A stretch of 64,000 nucleotides of DNA, from NCBI GenBank assembly GCA_947683625.1, contig CANTUR010002338.1, positions 1 to 64,000 of the forward strand. Reading direction: 5' to 3'. Positions 1-12,650 of the stretch are shown here, in pieces (position 1 is the stretch's first letter; each line of letters starts with the position of its first letter). The DNA comes from Mallotus nudiflorus (taxonomy: Eukaryota > Streptophyta > Magnoliopsida > Malpighiales > Euphorbiaceae). The notes below the pieces were generated by a model, which saw nothing but the letters and a program-made list of their open reading frames with translations, made no database searches and was not told the DNA's origin. The translations under genes and the position numbers were made by a program.

Positions 1-532
1 GCCTAAACATGGGTTTTTGGGCCCAAAGACAAATCGCGATAGATGGGCTTTATGGTCCACCACTATAGCCCTCTGAGTTAGCTTTCATTTCATATATTAT
101 GGGCCCCGTGGGTCGACCCCATGCCGCCACGAACGTCAATTTAAAGCCCAAGTGCCCAAGCCCACTCTATCAAATCCATGGGCCTAACATGGGTTTTTGG
201 GCCCAAAGACAAATCGCTATAGATGGGCTTTAAGGCCCGTACTATGGCCCTCGAAGTCAGCTTCGATTTGATATATTGTGGGCCCCGCGGTTCAACCGAC
301 GCCGCCCACGAACGTCCATTTGAAGCCCAAGTGCGCAAGCCCATAATCAAATCCATGGGCCTAAACTTGGGTTTTTGGGCCTGAAGTTAAATTGCTACAG
401 ATGTAGTTTGTAGTGGCCATTATAGCCCTCTGAGTCAGCTTTGATTGGATATATTATGGGCCCCGTGGGTCAACAGATGTCGCCACGAACGTCCATTTGA
501 AGCCCAAGTGCGCAAGCCCACTCTATCAAATC

Positions 533-1626
533 ATGTGCCTAAACATGGGTTTTTGGGCCCAAAGACAAATCGCTATAGATGGGCTTTATGGCCCGCACCA
601 TAGCCCTCTAACTCAGCTTTGATTTGATATATTCTGGGCCATGTGGGTCGACCCATGCCGCCACGACCGTCCATTTGAAGCCCAAGTGCCCAAACCCACT
701 CTATCAAATCTGTGGGCCTAAACATGGGTTTTTGGGCCCAAAGACAAATCGCTATAGATGGGTTTTATGGCCCGCACTATAGCCCTTTGAGTCAGCTTCG
801 ATTTGATATATTAAAGGCCCCGTGGGTCGACCCATGCCGCCAAGAACGTCCATTTCAAGCCCAGGTGCCCAAGCCCACTCTATCAAATCCATGGGCCTAA
901 ACATGGGATTTTGGGCCCAAAGACAAATCGCTATAGATGGGCTTTATGGCCCATACTATAGCCCTCTGAGTCAGCTTTGATTTGATATATTATGGGCCCC
1001 GTGGGTCAATCGATGCCACCACGAACGTCCATTTGAAGCCCAAGTGCCCAAGCCCACTCTATCAAATCCATGGGCCTAAACATGGGGTTTTGGGCCCCAA
1101 AGTCAAATCGCGATAGATGGGCTTTATGGTCCACACTATAGCCCTCTGAGTTAGCTTCGATTTCATATATTATGGGCCCTGTGGGTTGACCCATGTCGCC
1201 ATGAACGTCAATTTGAAGCCCAAGTGCCCAAGCCCACTCTATCAAATCCATGGGCCTAAACATGGGTTTTTGGGCCCAAGACAAATCGCTATAGATGGGG
1301 TTTATGGCCCGCACTATAGCCCTCGGAGTCAGCTTCGATTTGATATATTGTGGGCCCTGTGGTTCAACCGACGCCGCCACGAACGACCATTTGAAGCCCA
1401 AGTGCGCAAGGCCACAGTCAAATCCATGGGCCTAAACTTAGGTTTTTGGGCCCGAAAACATGGGTTTTTGGGCCCGAAGTTAAATTGCTACAGATGTAGT
1501 TTGTAGTGCCCATTATAGCCCTCTGAGTTAGCTTTGATTGGATATATTATGGGCCCCGTGGGTCAACCGATGCCGTCACGAACGTCCATTTGAAGCCCAA
1601 GTGCGCAAGCCCACTCTATCAAATCC
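533..1626. repeat. 1,094-bp six-monomer unit, single copy in block A
   Basis: Six monomers begin with the CCCTCTAACTCAG variant, continue through the ATATATTAAAGGCCCCG and GTCAATCGATGCCACC monomers, and end in a long monomer with GATTGGATATATT. The same unit occurs twice in tandem in block B. The next CTAACTCAG monomer begins at 1627 but diverges soon after (GATTTCATATATTAAAGG). Several one-base indels here are probably sequence errors. Confidence 0.85.
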
Positions 1627-4600
1627 ATGGGCCTAAACATGGGTTTTTTGGGCCCAAAGACAAATCGCTATAGATGGCTTTAGGGCCCGCACCATAGCCC
1701 TCTAACTCAGCTTGATTTGATATATTCTGGGCCATGTGGGTCGACCCATGCCGCCACGACCGTCCATTTGAAGCCCAAGTGCCCAAACCCACTCTATCAC
1801 AATCCGTGGGCCTAAACATGGGTTTTTGGGCCCAAAGACAAATCGCTATAGATGGGTTTTATGGCCCGCACTATAGCCCTTTGAGTCAGCTTCGATTTCA
1901 TATATTAAAGGCCCCGTGGGGTCGACCCATGCCGCCAAGAACGTCCATTTCAAGCCCAGGTGCCCAAGCCCACACTATCAAATCCATGGGCCTAAACATG
2001 GGTTTTTGGGCCCAAAGACAAATCGCTATAGATGGGCTTTATGGCCCGCACTATAGCTCTCTGAGTCAGCTTCGATTTGATATATTGTGGGCCCGTGGTT
2101 CAACCGATGCCGCCCATAAACGTCCATCTTGAAGCCCCAAGTGCGCAAGCCCACAATCAATCCATGGGCCTAAACTTAGGTTTTTGGGCCCGAAAACATG
2201 GGTTTTTGGGCCCGAAGTTAAATCACTACAGACGTAGTTTGTAGCGCCAATTATAGCCCTTTGAGTCAGCCTCGATTTGATATATTATAGGCCCCGTGGG
2301 TCAACCGATGCCGCCACGAACGTCCATTTGAAGCCCAAGTGCGCAAGCCCACTCTATCAAATCCATGGGCCTAAACATGGGTTTTTGGGTCCAAAGACAA
2401 ATCGCTATAGATGGGCTTTCTCTCCCGCACTATAGCCCTCTGAGTCAGCTTCGATTTGATATATTGTGGGTCCCGTGGGTCGACGACGCCGACACGAACG
2501 TCCATTTGAAGCCCAAGTGCGCAAGCCCACAATTAAATCCATGGGCCTAAACTTAGGTTTTTGGGCCCGAAAACATGGGTTTTTGGGCCCGAAGTTAAAT
2601 CGCTACAGGCGCAGTTTGTAGTGCCATTATAGCCCTCTGAGTCAGCTTTGATTTGATATATTATGGGCCCCGTGGGGTCAACCGATGCCGCCACGAACAT
2701 CCATTTGAAGCCCAAGTGCGCAAGCCCACTTTATCAAATCCATGGGCCTAAACATGGGTTTTTTGGGCCCAAAGACAAATCGCGATAGATGGGCTTTATG
2801 GTCCCACACTATAGCCTTCTGAGTGAGCTTCGATCTCATATATTATGGGCCCCGTGGGTCGACCCCATGCCGCCACGAAGGTCAATTTGAAACCCAAGTG
2901 CCCAAGCCCACTCTATCAAATCCATGGGCCTAAACATGGGTTTTTGGGCCCAAAGACAAATCGCTATAGATGGGCTTTATGGCCCACACTATAGCCCTCG
3001 GAGTCAGCTTCGATTTGATATATTGTGGGCCCCATGGTTCAACCGACGCCGCCAGGAACGTCCATTTGAAGCCCAAGTGCGCAAGCCCACCATCAAATCC
3101 ATGGGCCTAAACTTAGGTTTTTGGGCCCGAAAACATGGGTTTTTGGGCTCGAAAACATGGGTTTTTGGGCCCGAAGTTAAATCGCTACAAATGCAGTGCA
3201 TAGCGCCCATTATAAGCCCTCTGAGTCAGCTTCGATTTGATATACTATGGGCCCCGTGGGTCAAACCGATGCCGCCACGAACGTCCATTTGAAGCCCAAG
3301 TGCACAAGCCCACTCTATCAAATCCATGGGCCTAAACATGGGTTTTTGGGTCCAAAGACAAATCGCTATAGATGGGCTTTATCTCCTGCACTATAGCCCC
3401 TCTGAGTCAGCTTCGATTTGATATATTGTGGGCCCCGTGGGTCGACCGACGCCGACACGAACATCCATTTGAAGCCCAAGTGCGCAAGCCCACAATCAAA
3501 TCCATGGGCCTAAACTTAGGTTTTTGGCCCCAAAAACATGGGTTTTTGGGCCCGAAGTTAAATCGCTATAGAATTAGTTTGTAGTGCCCATTATAGCCCT
3601 CTGAGTCAGCTTTGATTTGATATGTTATGGTCCCCGTGGGTCAACCGATGCCGCCACGAACGTCCATTTGAAGCCCAAGTGCGCAAGCCCACTCTATCAA
3701 ATCCATGGGCCTAAACATGGGTTTTTGGGCCCAAAGACAAATCGCGATAGATGGGCTTTATGGTCCACACTATAGCCCTCTGAGTGAGCTTTGATTTCAT
3801 ATATTATGGGCCCCGTGGGACGACCCATGCCGCCACGAAGTTCAATCTGAAGCCCAAGTGCGCAAGCCCACTCCATCAAATCCATGGGCCTAAACATGGG
3901 TTTTTGGGACCAAAGACAAATAGCTATAGATGGGTTTTATGGCCCGCACTATAGCCCTCGGAGTCAGCTTCGATTTGATATATTATGGGGCCCGTGGTTC
4001 AACCGACGCCGCCACGAACGTCCATTTGAAGCCCAAGTGCGCAAGCCCACAATCAAATCCATGGGCCTGAAATAAGGTTTTTAGGCCCGAAAACATGGGT
4101 TTTTGGGCCCTGAGTTAAATTGCTACAGATGCAGTTTGTAGTGCCCATTATAACCCTTTGAGTCAGCTTTGATTGGATATATTATGGGCCTCTTGGGTCA
4201 ACCGATACCGCCACGAACGTCCATTTGAAGCCCAAGTGCGCAAGCACACTCTATCAAATCCATGGGCCCTAAACATGGGATTTTTGGGCCCAAAGACAAA
4301 TCGCTATAGATGGGCTTTATGGCCGAACTATAGCCCTCGGAGTCAGCTTCGATTTGATATATTGTGGGCCTCGTGGTCAAACCGACGCCGCCACGAACGT
4401 CCATCTGAAGCCCAAGTGCGCAAGCCCACAATCAAATCCATGGGCCTAAACTTAGGATTTTGGGCCCGAAAACATGGGTCTTTGGGCCCGAAGTTAAATT
4501 GCTACAGATGTAGTTTGTAGTGCCCATTATAGCCCTCTGAGTCAGCTTGATTGGATATATTATGGGCCTCGTGGGTCAACCGATGCTGCCACGAATGTCC

Positions 4601-4640
4601 ATTTGAAGCCCCAAGTGCGCAAGCCCACTCTATCAAATCC
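1250..4640. repeat. ~3.39-kb tandem duplication in block A, copy 1
   Basis: About 18 monomers starting at the GATGGGGTTTATGG monomer recur 3,391 bp later in the same order, including the rare GGGACCAAAGACAAATAGC monomer (about 3906 and 7297) and a three-fold 22-bp array (3123 and 6514). Block B has only one copy of this stretch. Breakpoints are placed at monomer starts, because the homology of neighbouring monomers blurs the exact junction. Confidence 0.85.
3123..3172 (+). repeat. 22-bp nested repeat, triple GGGCCC register
   Basis: GGGCCC, GGGCTC and GGGCCC fall at 3123, 3145 and 3167, exactly 22 bp apart, separated by GAAAACATGGGTTTTT. The monomer is therefore about 223 bp. The middle site carries a T substitution that recurs in its copies at 6514 and 22210. 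Confidence 0.92.
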
Positions 4641-7600
4641 ATGGGCCTAAACATGGGTTTTTGGGCCCAAAGACAAATCGCTATAGATGGGGTTTATGGC
4701 CCGCACTATAGCCCTCGGAGTCAGCTTCGATTTGATATATTGTGGGCCCTGTGGTTCAACCGACGCCGCCACGAACGACCATTTGAAGCCCAAGTGCGCA
4801 AGGCCACAGTCCAAATCCATGGGCCTAAACTTAGGTTTTTGGGCCCGAAAACATGGGTTTTTGGGCCCGAAGTTAAATTGCTACAGATGTAGTTTGTAGT
4901 GCCCATTATAGCCCTCTGAGTTAGCTTTGATTGGATATTATTGGGCCCCGTGGGTCAACCGATGCCGCCACGAACGTCCATTTGAAGCCCAAGTGCGCAA
5001 GCCCACTCTATCAAATCCATGGGCCTAAACATGGGTTTTTGGGCCCAAAGACAAATCGCTATAGATGGGCTTTAGGGCCCGCACCATAGCCCTCTAACTC
5101 AGCTTTGATTTGATATATTCTGGGCCATGTGGGTCGACCCATGCCGCCACGACCGTCCATTTGAAGCCCAAGTGCCCAAACCCACTCTATCAAATCCGTG
5201 GGCCTAAACATGGGTTTTTGGGCCCAAAGACAAATCGCTATAGATGGGTTTTATGGCCCGCACTATAGCCCTTTGAGTCAGCTTCGATTTCATATATTAA
5301 AGGCCCCGTGGGTCGACCCATTGCCGCCAAGAACGTCCATTTCAAGCCCAGGTGCCCAAGCCCACACTATCAAATCCATGGGCCTAAACATGGGTTTTTG
5401 GGCCCAAAGACAAATCGCTATAGATGGGCTTTATGGCCCGCACTATAGCTCTCTGAGTCAGCTTCGATTTGATATATTGTGGGCCCGTGGTTCAACCGAT
5501 GCCGCCATAAACGTCCATTTGAAGCCCAAGTGCGCAAGCCCACAATCAAATCCATGGGCCTAAACTTAGGTTTTTGGGCCCGAAAACATGGGTTTTTGGC
5601 CCGAAGTTAAATCACTACAGACGTAGTTTGTAGCGCCAATTATAGCCCTTGAGTCAGCCTCGATTTGATATATTATAGGCCCCGTGGGTCAACCGATGCC
5701 GCCACGAACGTCCATTTGAAGCCCAAGTGGCCAAGCCCACTCTATCAAATCCATGGGCCCTAAACATGGGTTTTTGGGTCCAAAGACAAATCGCTATAGA
5801 TGGGCTTTCTCTCCCCGCACTATAGCCCTCTGAGTCAGCTTCGATTTGATATATTGTGGGTCCCGTGGGTCGACCGACGCCGACACGAACGTCCATTTGA
5901 AGCCCAAGTGCGCAAGCCCACAATTAAATCATGGGCCTAAACTTAGGTTTTTGGGCCCGAAAACATGGGTTTTTTGGGCCCGAAGTTAAATCGCTACAGG
6001 CGCAGTTTGTAGTGCCCATTATAGCCCTCTGAGTCAGCTTTGATTTGATATATTATGGGCCCCGTGGGTCAACCGATGCCGCCACGAACATCCATTTGAA
6101 GCCCAAGTGCGCAAGCCCACTTTATCAAATCCATGGGCCTAAACATGGGTTTTTGGGCCAAAAGACAAATCGCGATAGAATGGGCTTTATGGTCCACACT
6201 ATAGCCTTCTGAGTGAGCTTCGATTTCATATATTATGGGCCCCGTGGGTCGACCCATGCCGCCACGAAGGTCAATTTGAAACCCAAGTGCCCAAGCCCAC
6301 TCTATCAAATCCATGGGCCTAAACATGGGTTTTTGGGCCCAAAGACAAATCGCTATAGATGGGCTTATGGCCCACACTATAGCCCTCGGAGTCAGCTTCG
6401 ATTTGATATATTGTGGGCCCCATGGTTCAACCGACGCCGCCCACGAACGTCCATCTTGAAGCCCAAGTGCGCAAGCCCACCATCAAATCCATGGGCCCTA
6501 AACTTAGGTTTTTGGGCCCGAAAACATGGGTTTTTGGGCTCGAAAACATGGGTTTTTGGGCCCGAAGTTAAATTCGCTACAAACGCAGTGCATAGCGCCC
6601 ATTATAGCCCTCTGAGTCAGCTTCGATTTGATATACTATGGGCCCCGTGGGTCAACCGATGCCGCCACGAACGTCCATTTGAAGCCCAAGTGCACAAGCC
6701 CACTCTATCAAATCCATGGGCCTAAACATGGGTTTTTTGGGTCCAAAGACAAATCGCTATAGATGGGCTTTATCTCCTGCACTATAGCCCTCTGAGTCAG
6801 CTTCGATTTGATATATTGTGGGCCCCGTGGGTCGACCGACGCCGACACGAACACCATTTGAAGCCCAAGTGCGCAAGCCCACAATCAAATCCATGGGCCT
6901 AAACTTAGGTTTTTGGCCCCAAAAACATGGGTTTTTGGGCCCGAAGTTAAATCGCTATAGAATTAGTTTGTAGTGCCCATTATAGCCCTCTGAGTCAGCT
7001 TTGATTTGATATGTTATGGGCCCCGTGGGTCAACCGATGCCGCCACGAACGTCCATTTGAAGCCCAAGTGCGCAAGCCCACCTCTATCAAATCCATGGGC
7101 CTAAACATGGGTTTTTGGGCCCAAAGACAAATCGCGATAGATGGGCTTTATGGTCCACACTATAGCCCTCTGAGTGAGCTTTGATTTCATATATTATGGG
7201 CCCCGTGGGACGACCCATGCCGCCACGAAGTTCAATTTGAAGCCAAGTGCGCAAGCCCACTCCATCAAATCCATGGGCCTAAACATGGGTTTTTGGGACC
7301 AAAGACAAATAGCTATAGATGGGTTTTATGGCCCGCACTATAGCCCTCGGAGTTAGCTTCGATTTGATATATTATGGGGCCCGTGGTTCAACCGACGCCG
7401 CCACGAACGTCCATTTGAAGCCCAAGTGCGCAAGCCACAATCAAATCCATGGGCCTGAACTTAGGTTTTTAGGCCCGAAAACATGGTTTTTGGGCCCTGA
7501 GTTAAATTGCTACAGATGCAGTTTGTAGTGCCCATTATAACCCTTTGAGTCAGCTTTGATTGGATATATTATGGGCCTCTTGGTCAACCGATACCGCCAC

Positions 7601-8028
7601 GAACGTCCATCTTGAAGCCCAAGTGCGCAAGCACACTCTATCAAATCCATGGGCCTAAACATGGGATTTTTGGGCCCAAAGACAAATCGCTATAGATGGG
7701 CTTTATGGCCCGAACTATAGCCCTCGGAGTCAGCTTCGATTTGATATATTGTGGGCCTCGTGGTTCAACCGACGCCGCCACGAACGTCCATCTGAAGCCC
7801 AAGTGCGCAAGCCCACAATCAAATCCATGGGCCTAAACTTAGGATTTTGGGCCCGAAAACATGGGTCTTTGGGCCCGAAGTTAAATTGCTACAGATGTAG
7901 TTTGTAGTGCCCATTATAGCCCTCTGAGTCAGCTTTGATTGGATATATTATGGGCCTCGTGGGTCAACCGATGCCGCCACGAATGTCCATTTGAAGCCCA
8001 AGTGCGCAAGCCCCACTCTATCAAATCC
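4641..8028. repeat. ~3.39-kb tandem duplication in block A, copy 2
   Basis: This is the second copy of the 18-monomer segment. The monomer before 4641 (GAATGTCC, GTGCGC) is the type that in block B precedes the GGGCCCGCACCATAG monomer. Here the sequence returns instead to GATGGGGTTTATGG, which marks the duplication junction. The two copies differ mainly by one-base indels, so either may be corrupted by consensus error. Confidence 0.83.
6514..6563 (+). repeat. 22-bp nested repeat, triple GGGCCC register
   Basis: Duplicate of the 3123 site within the second 3.39-kb copy. Registers are at 6514, 6536 and 6558, with the same GGGCTC in the middle. Confidence 0.92.
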
Positions 8029-9883
8029 ATGGGCCTAAACATGGGTTTTTGGGCCCAAAGACAAATCGCTATAGATGGGCTTTAGGGCCCGCACCATAGC
8101 CCTCTGAGTCAGCTTTAATTTGATATATTCTGGGCCACGTGGGTCGACCCATGCCGCCACGAACGTCCATTTGAGCCCAAGTGCCCAAACCCCCCTCTAT
8201 CAAATCCGTGGGCCTGAACATGGGTTTTTGGGCCCAAAGACAAATCGCTATAGATGGGTTTTATGGCCCGCAACTATAGCCCTTTGAGTCAGCTTCGATT
8301 TGATATATTATGGGCCCCGTGGGTCGACCCATGCCGCCAAGAACGTCCCATTTCAAGCCCAGGTGCCCCAAGCCCACTCTATCAAATCCATGGGCCTAAA
8401 CATGGGTTTTTGGGCCCAAAGACAAATCGCTGTAGATGGGCTTTATGGCCTGCACTATAGCCCTCTGAGTCAGCTTCGATTTGATATATTATGGGCCCGT
8501 GGTTCAACCGATGCCGCCACAAACGTCCATTTGAAGCCCAAGTGCACAAGCCCACAATCAAATCCATGGGCCTAAACTTAGGTTTTTGGGCCCGAAAATG
8601 TGGGTTTTTAGGCCCGAAGTTAAATCGCTACAGATGCAGTTTGTAGTGCCCATTATAGCCCTCTAAGTCAGCTTCGATTTGATATATTATGGGCCCCCGT
8701 GGGTCAACCGATGCCGCCACGAACGTCCCATTTGAAGCCCAAGTGCGCAAGCCCACTCATATCAATCCATGGGCCTAAACATGGGTTTTTGGGTCCAAAG
8801 ACAAATCGCTATAGATAGGCTTTATTTCTCACACTATAGCCCTCTGAGTCAGCTTCGATTTGATATATTGTGGGCTCCGTGGGTCGACCGACCGCCGACA
8901 CGAACGTCCATTTGAAGCCCAAGTGCGCAAGCCCACAATCAAATCCATGGGCCTAAACTTAGGTTTTTGGGCCCCGAAAACATGGGTTTTTGGGCCCGAA
9001 GTTAAATCGCTACAAATGCAGTTTGTGGTGGCCATTATAGCCCTCTGAGTCAGCTTTGATTTGATATATTATGGGCCCCGTGGGTCAACCGATGCCGCCA
9101 CGAATGTCCATTTGAAGCCCAAGTGCGCAAGCCCACTCTATCAAATCCATGGACCTAAACATGGGTTTTTGGGCCCAAAGACAAATCGCGATAGATGGGC
9201 TTTATGGTCCACACTATAGCCCTCTGAGTGAGCTTCGATTTCATATATTTTGGGCCCCGTGGGTCGACCCATGCCGCCACGAACGTCAATTTGAAGCCCA
9301 AGTGCCCAAGCCCACTCTATCAAATCCATGGGCCTAAACATGGGATTTTGGGCCCAAAGACAAATCGCTATAGATGGGCTTTATGGCCCGTACTATAGCC
9401 CTCGGAGTCAGCATTGATTTAATATATTGTGGGCCCCCGTGATTCAACCGACGCCGCCACGAACGTCCATTTGAAGCCCAAGTACGCAAGGCCACAATCA
9501 AATCCATGGGCCTAAACTTAGGTTTTTGGGCCCGAAAACATGGGTTTTGGGCCCGAAGTTAAATTGCTACAGATGTAGTTTATAGTGCCCATTATAGCCC
9601 TCTGAGTTAGCTTTGATTGGATATATTATGGACCCCGTGGGTCAACCGATGCCGCCACGAACGTCCATTTGAAGCCCAAGTGCGCAAGCCCACTCTATCA
9701 AATCCATGGGCCTAAACATGGGTTTTTGGGCCCAAAGACAAATCGCTATAGATGGGCTTTATGGCCTGCACTATAGCCCCTCTGAGTCAGCTTCGATTTG
9801 ATATATTGTGGGCCCGTGGTTCAACCGATGCCGCCACAAACGTCCCATTTGAAGGCCAAGTGCGCAAGCCCACAATAAAATCC

Positions 9884-12650
9884 ATGGGCCTAAACTTAGG
9901 TTTTTGGGCCCGAAAACATGGGTTTTTAGGCCCAAAGTTAATTCGCTACAGACGCAGTGTGTAGCGCCCCATTATAGCCCTCTGAGTCAGCTTCGATTTG
10001 ATATATTATAGGCCCCGTGGGTCAACCGATGCCGCCACGAACGTCCATTTGAAGCCCAAGTGCGCAAGCCCACTCTATCAAATCCTTGGGCCTAAAAATG
10101 GGTTTTTGGGCCCAAAGACAAATCGCTATAGATGGGCTTTAGGGCCCGCACCATAGCCCCTCTGAGTCAGCTTTGATTTGATATATTCTGGGCCACGTGG
10201 GTCGACCCATGCCGCCACGAACATCCATTTGAAGCCTAAGTCCCCAAACCACTCTATCAAATCCGTGGGCCTAAACATGGGTTTTTGGGCCCAAAGATAA
10301 ATCGCTATAGATTGGTTTTATGGCCCGCACTATAGCCCTTTGAGTCAGCTTCGATTTGATATATTATGGGCCCCGTGGGTCGACCCATACCGCCAAGAAC
10401 GTCCATTTCAAGCCCAGGTGCCCAAGCCCACTCTATCAAATCCGTGGGCCTAAACATGGTATTTTGGGCCCAAAGACAAATCGCTATAGATGGGCTTTAT
10501 GGCCCGCACTATAGCCCTCTGAGTCAGCTTCGATTTCATATATTATGGGCCCCGTGGGTCGACCCATGCCGCCACGAACGTCCATTTGAAGGCCAAGTGC
10601 CCAAGCCCACTCTATCAAATCCATGGGCCTAAACATTGGTTTTTGGGCCCAAAGACAAATCGCTATAGATGGGCTTTATGGCCCGCCACTATAGCCCCTC
10701 GGAGTTAGCTTCGATTTGATATATTGTGGGCCCCGTGGGTCAACCGACGCCGCCATGAACGTCCATTTGAAGCCCAAGTACGCAAGCCCACAATCAATCC
10801 ATGGCCTAAACTTAGGTTTTTGGGCCCGAAAACATGGGTTTTTGGGCCCGAAGTTCAATCGCTATCGTACAGACGCAGTTTGTACCGCCCATTATAGCCC
10901 TCTGAGTCAGCTTCGATTTGATATATTATGGGCCTCGTGGGTCAACCGATGCCGCCACGAACGTCCATTTGAAGCCCTAGTGCGCAAGCCCACTCTATCA
11001 AATCTATGGGCCTAAACATTGGTTTTTGAGTCCAAAGACAAATCGCTATAGATGGGCTTTATCTCCTGTACTATAGCCCTCTGAGTCAGCTTCGATTTGA
11101 TATATTATAGGCCCCATGGGTCAACCGACTCCGACATGAACGTCCATTTGAAGCCCAAGTGCGCAAGCCCACAATCAAATCCATGGGCCTAATCTTAGGT
11201 TTTTGGGCCCGAAAACATGGGTCTTTGGGCCCGAAGTTAAATTGCTATAGATGTAGTTTGTAGTGCCCATTATAGCCCTCTGATTCAGTTTTGATTGGAT
11301 ATATTATGGGCCCCGTGGGTCAACCGATGCCGCCACGAACGTCCATTGAAGCCCAAGTGCACAAGCCCACTGTATCAAATCCATGGGCCTAAACATGGGT
11401 TTTTGGGCCCAAAGACAAATCGCTATAGATGGGCTTTAGGGCCCGCACCATAGCCCTCTGAGTCAGCTTTGATTTGATATATTCTGGGCCACGGGGGTCG
11501 ACCCATGCCGCCACGAACGTCCCTTTGAAGCCCAAGTGCCCAAACCCACTCTATCAAATCCGTGGGCCTAAACATGGGTTTTTGGGCCCAAAGACAAATC
11601 GCTATAGATGGGTTTTATGGCCCGCACTATATCCCTTTGAGTCAGCTTCGATTTGATATATTATGGGCCCCGTGAGTCGACCCATGCCGCCAAGAACGTC
11701 CATTTCAAGCCCAGGTGCCCAAGCCCACTCTATCAAATCCATGGGCCTAAACATGGGTTTTTGGGCCCAAAGACAAATCGCTATAGATGGGCTTTATGGC
11801 CCACACTATAGCCCTCTGAGTCAGCTTCGATTTGATATATTATGGGCCCGTGGTTCAACCGACTCCGCCACAAACATCCATTTGAACCCCAAGTGCGCAA
11901 GCCCACAATCAAATCCATGGGCCTAAACTTAGGTTTTTGGGCCCGAAAACTGGGTTTTTGGGCCCGAAGTTAAATTGCTATAGACGCAGTTTATAGTGCC
12001 CATTATAGCCCTCTGAGTCAGCTTTGAATTGATATATTATGGGCCCCGTGGGTCAACCGATGCCGCCACAAACGTCCATTTGAAGCCTAAGTGCGCAAGC
12101 CCACTCTATCAAATCCATGGGCCTAAACATGGGTTTTTGGGCCTACAGACAAATCGCGATAGATGGGCTTTATGGTCCACACTATAGCCCTCTGAGTGAG
12201 CTTCAATTTCATATATTATGGGCCCCGTGGATCGACCCATGCCGCCACGAAGGTCAATTTGAAGCCCAAGTGCCCAAGCCCACTCTATCAAATCCATGGG
12301 CCTAAACATGGGTTTTTGGGCCCAAAGACAAATCGCTATAGATGGGTTTTATGGCCCGCACTATAGACCTTTGAGTCAACTTCGATTTGATCTATTATAG
12401 GCCCCGTGGGTCGACCCATGCCGCCAAGAACGTCCATTTCAAGCCCAGGTGCCCAAGCCCACTCTATCAAATCCATGGGCCTAAACATGGGTTTTTGGGC
12501 CAAAGACAAATCGCTATAGATGGGCTTTATGGCCCGCACTATAGCCCTCTGAGTCAGCTTTGATTTGATATATTGTGGGCCCGTGGTTCAACCGATTGCC
12601 GTCACAAACGTCCATTTGAAGGCCAAGTGCGCAAGCCCACAATCAAATCC
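9884..12650. repeat. ~2.77-kb tandem duplication in block A, copy 1 (lacks two monomers)
   Basis: The segment starts at a long monomer reading TTTTTAGGCCCAAAGTTAA and recurs about 2,766 bp later (10366 matches 13132, 11663 matches 14424). Relative to the second copy and to block B it lacks about 375 bp, two monomers, with the junction in the long monomer near 11926-11990. That monomer runs straight into the GGCCTACAGACAAATCG monomer at 12117. Confidence 0.83.

Noticed and set aside
6213..6725. Longest open frame (170 residues) as a gene
   Set aside because: It runs through about three monomers in the indel-noisy zone. One-base indels happen to keep it open, and the block-B counterpart is interrupted.
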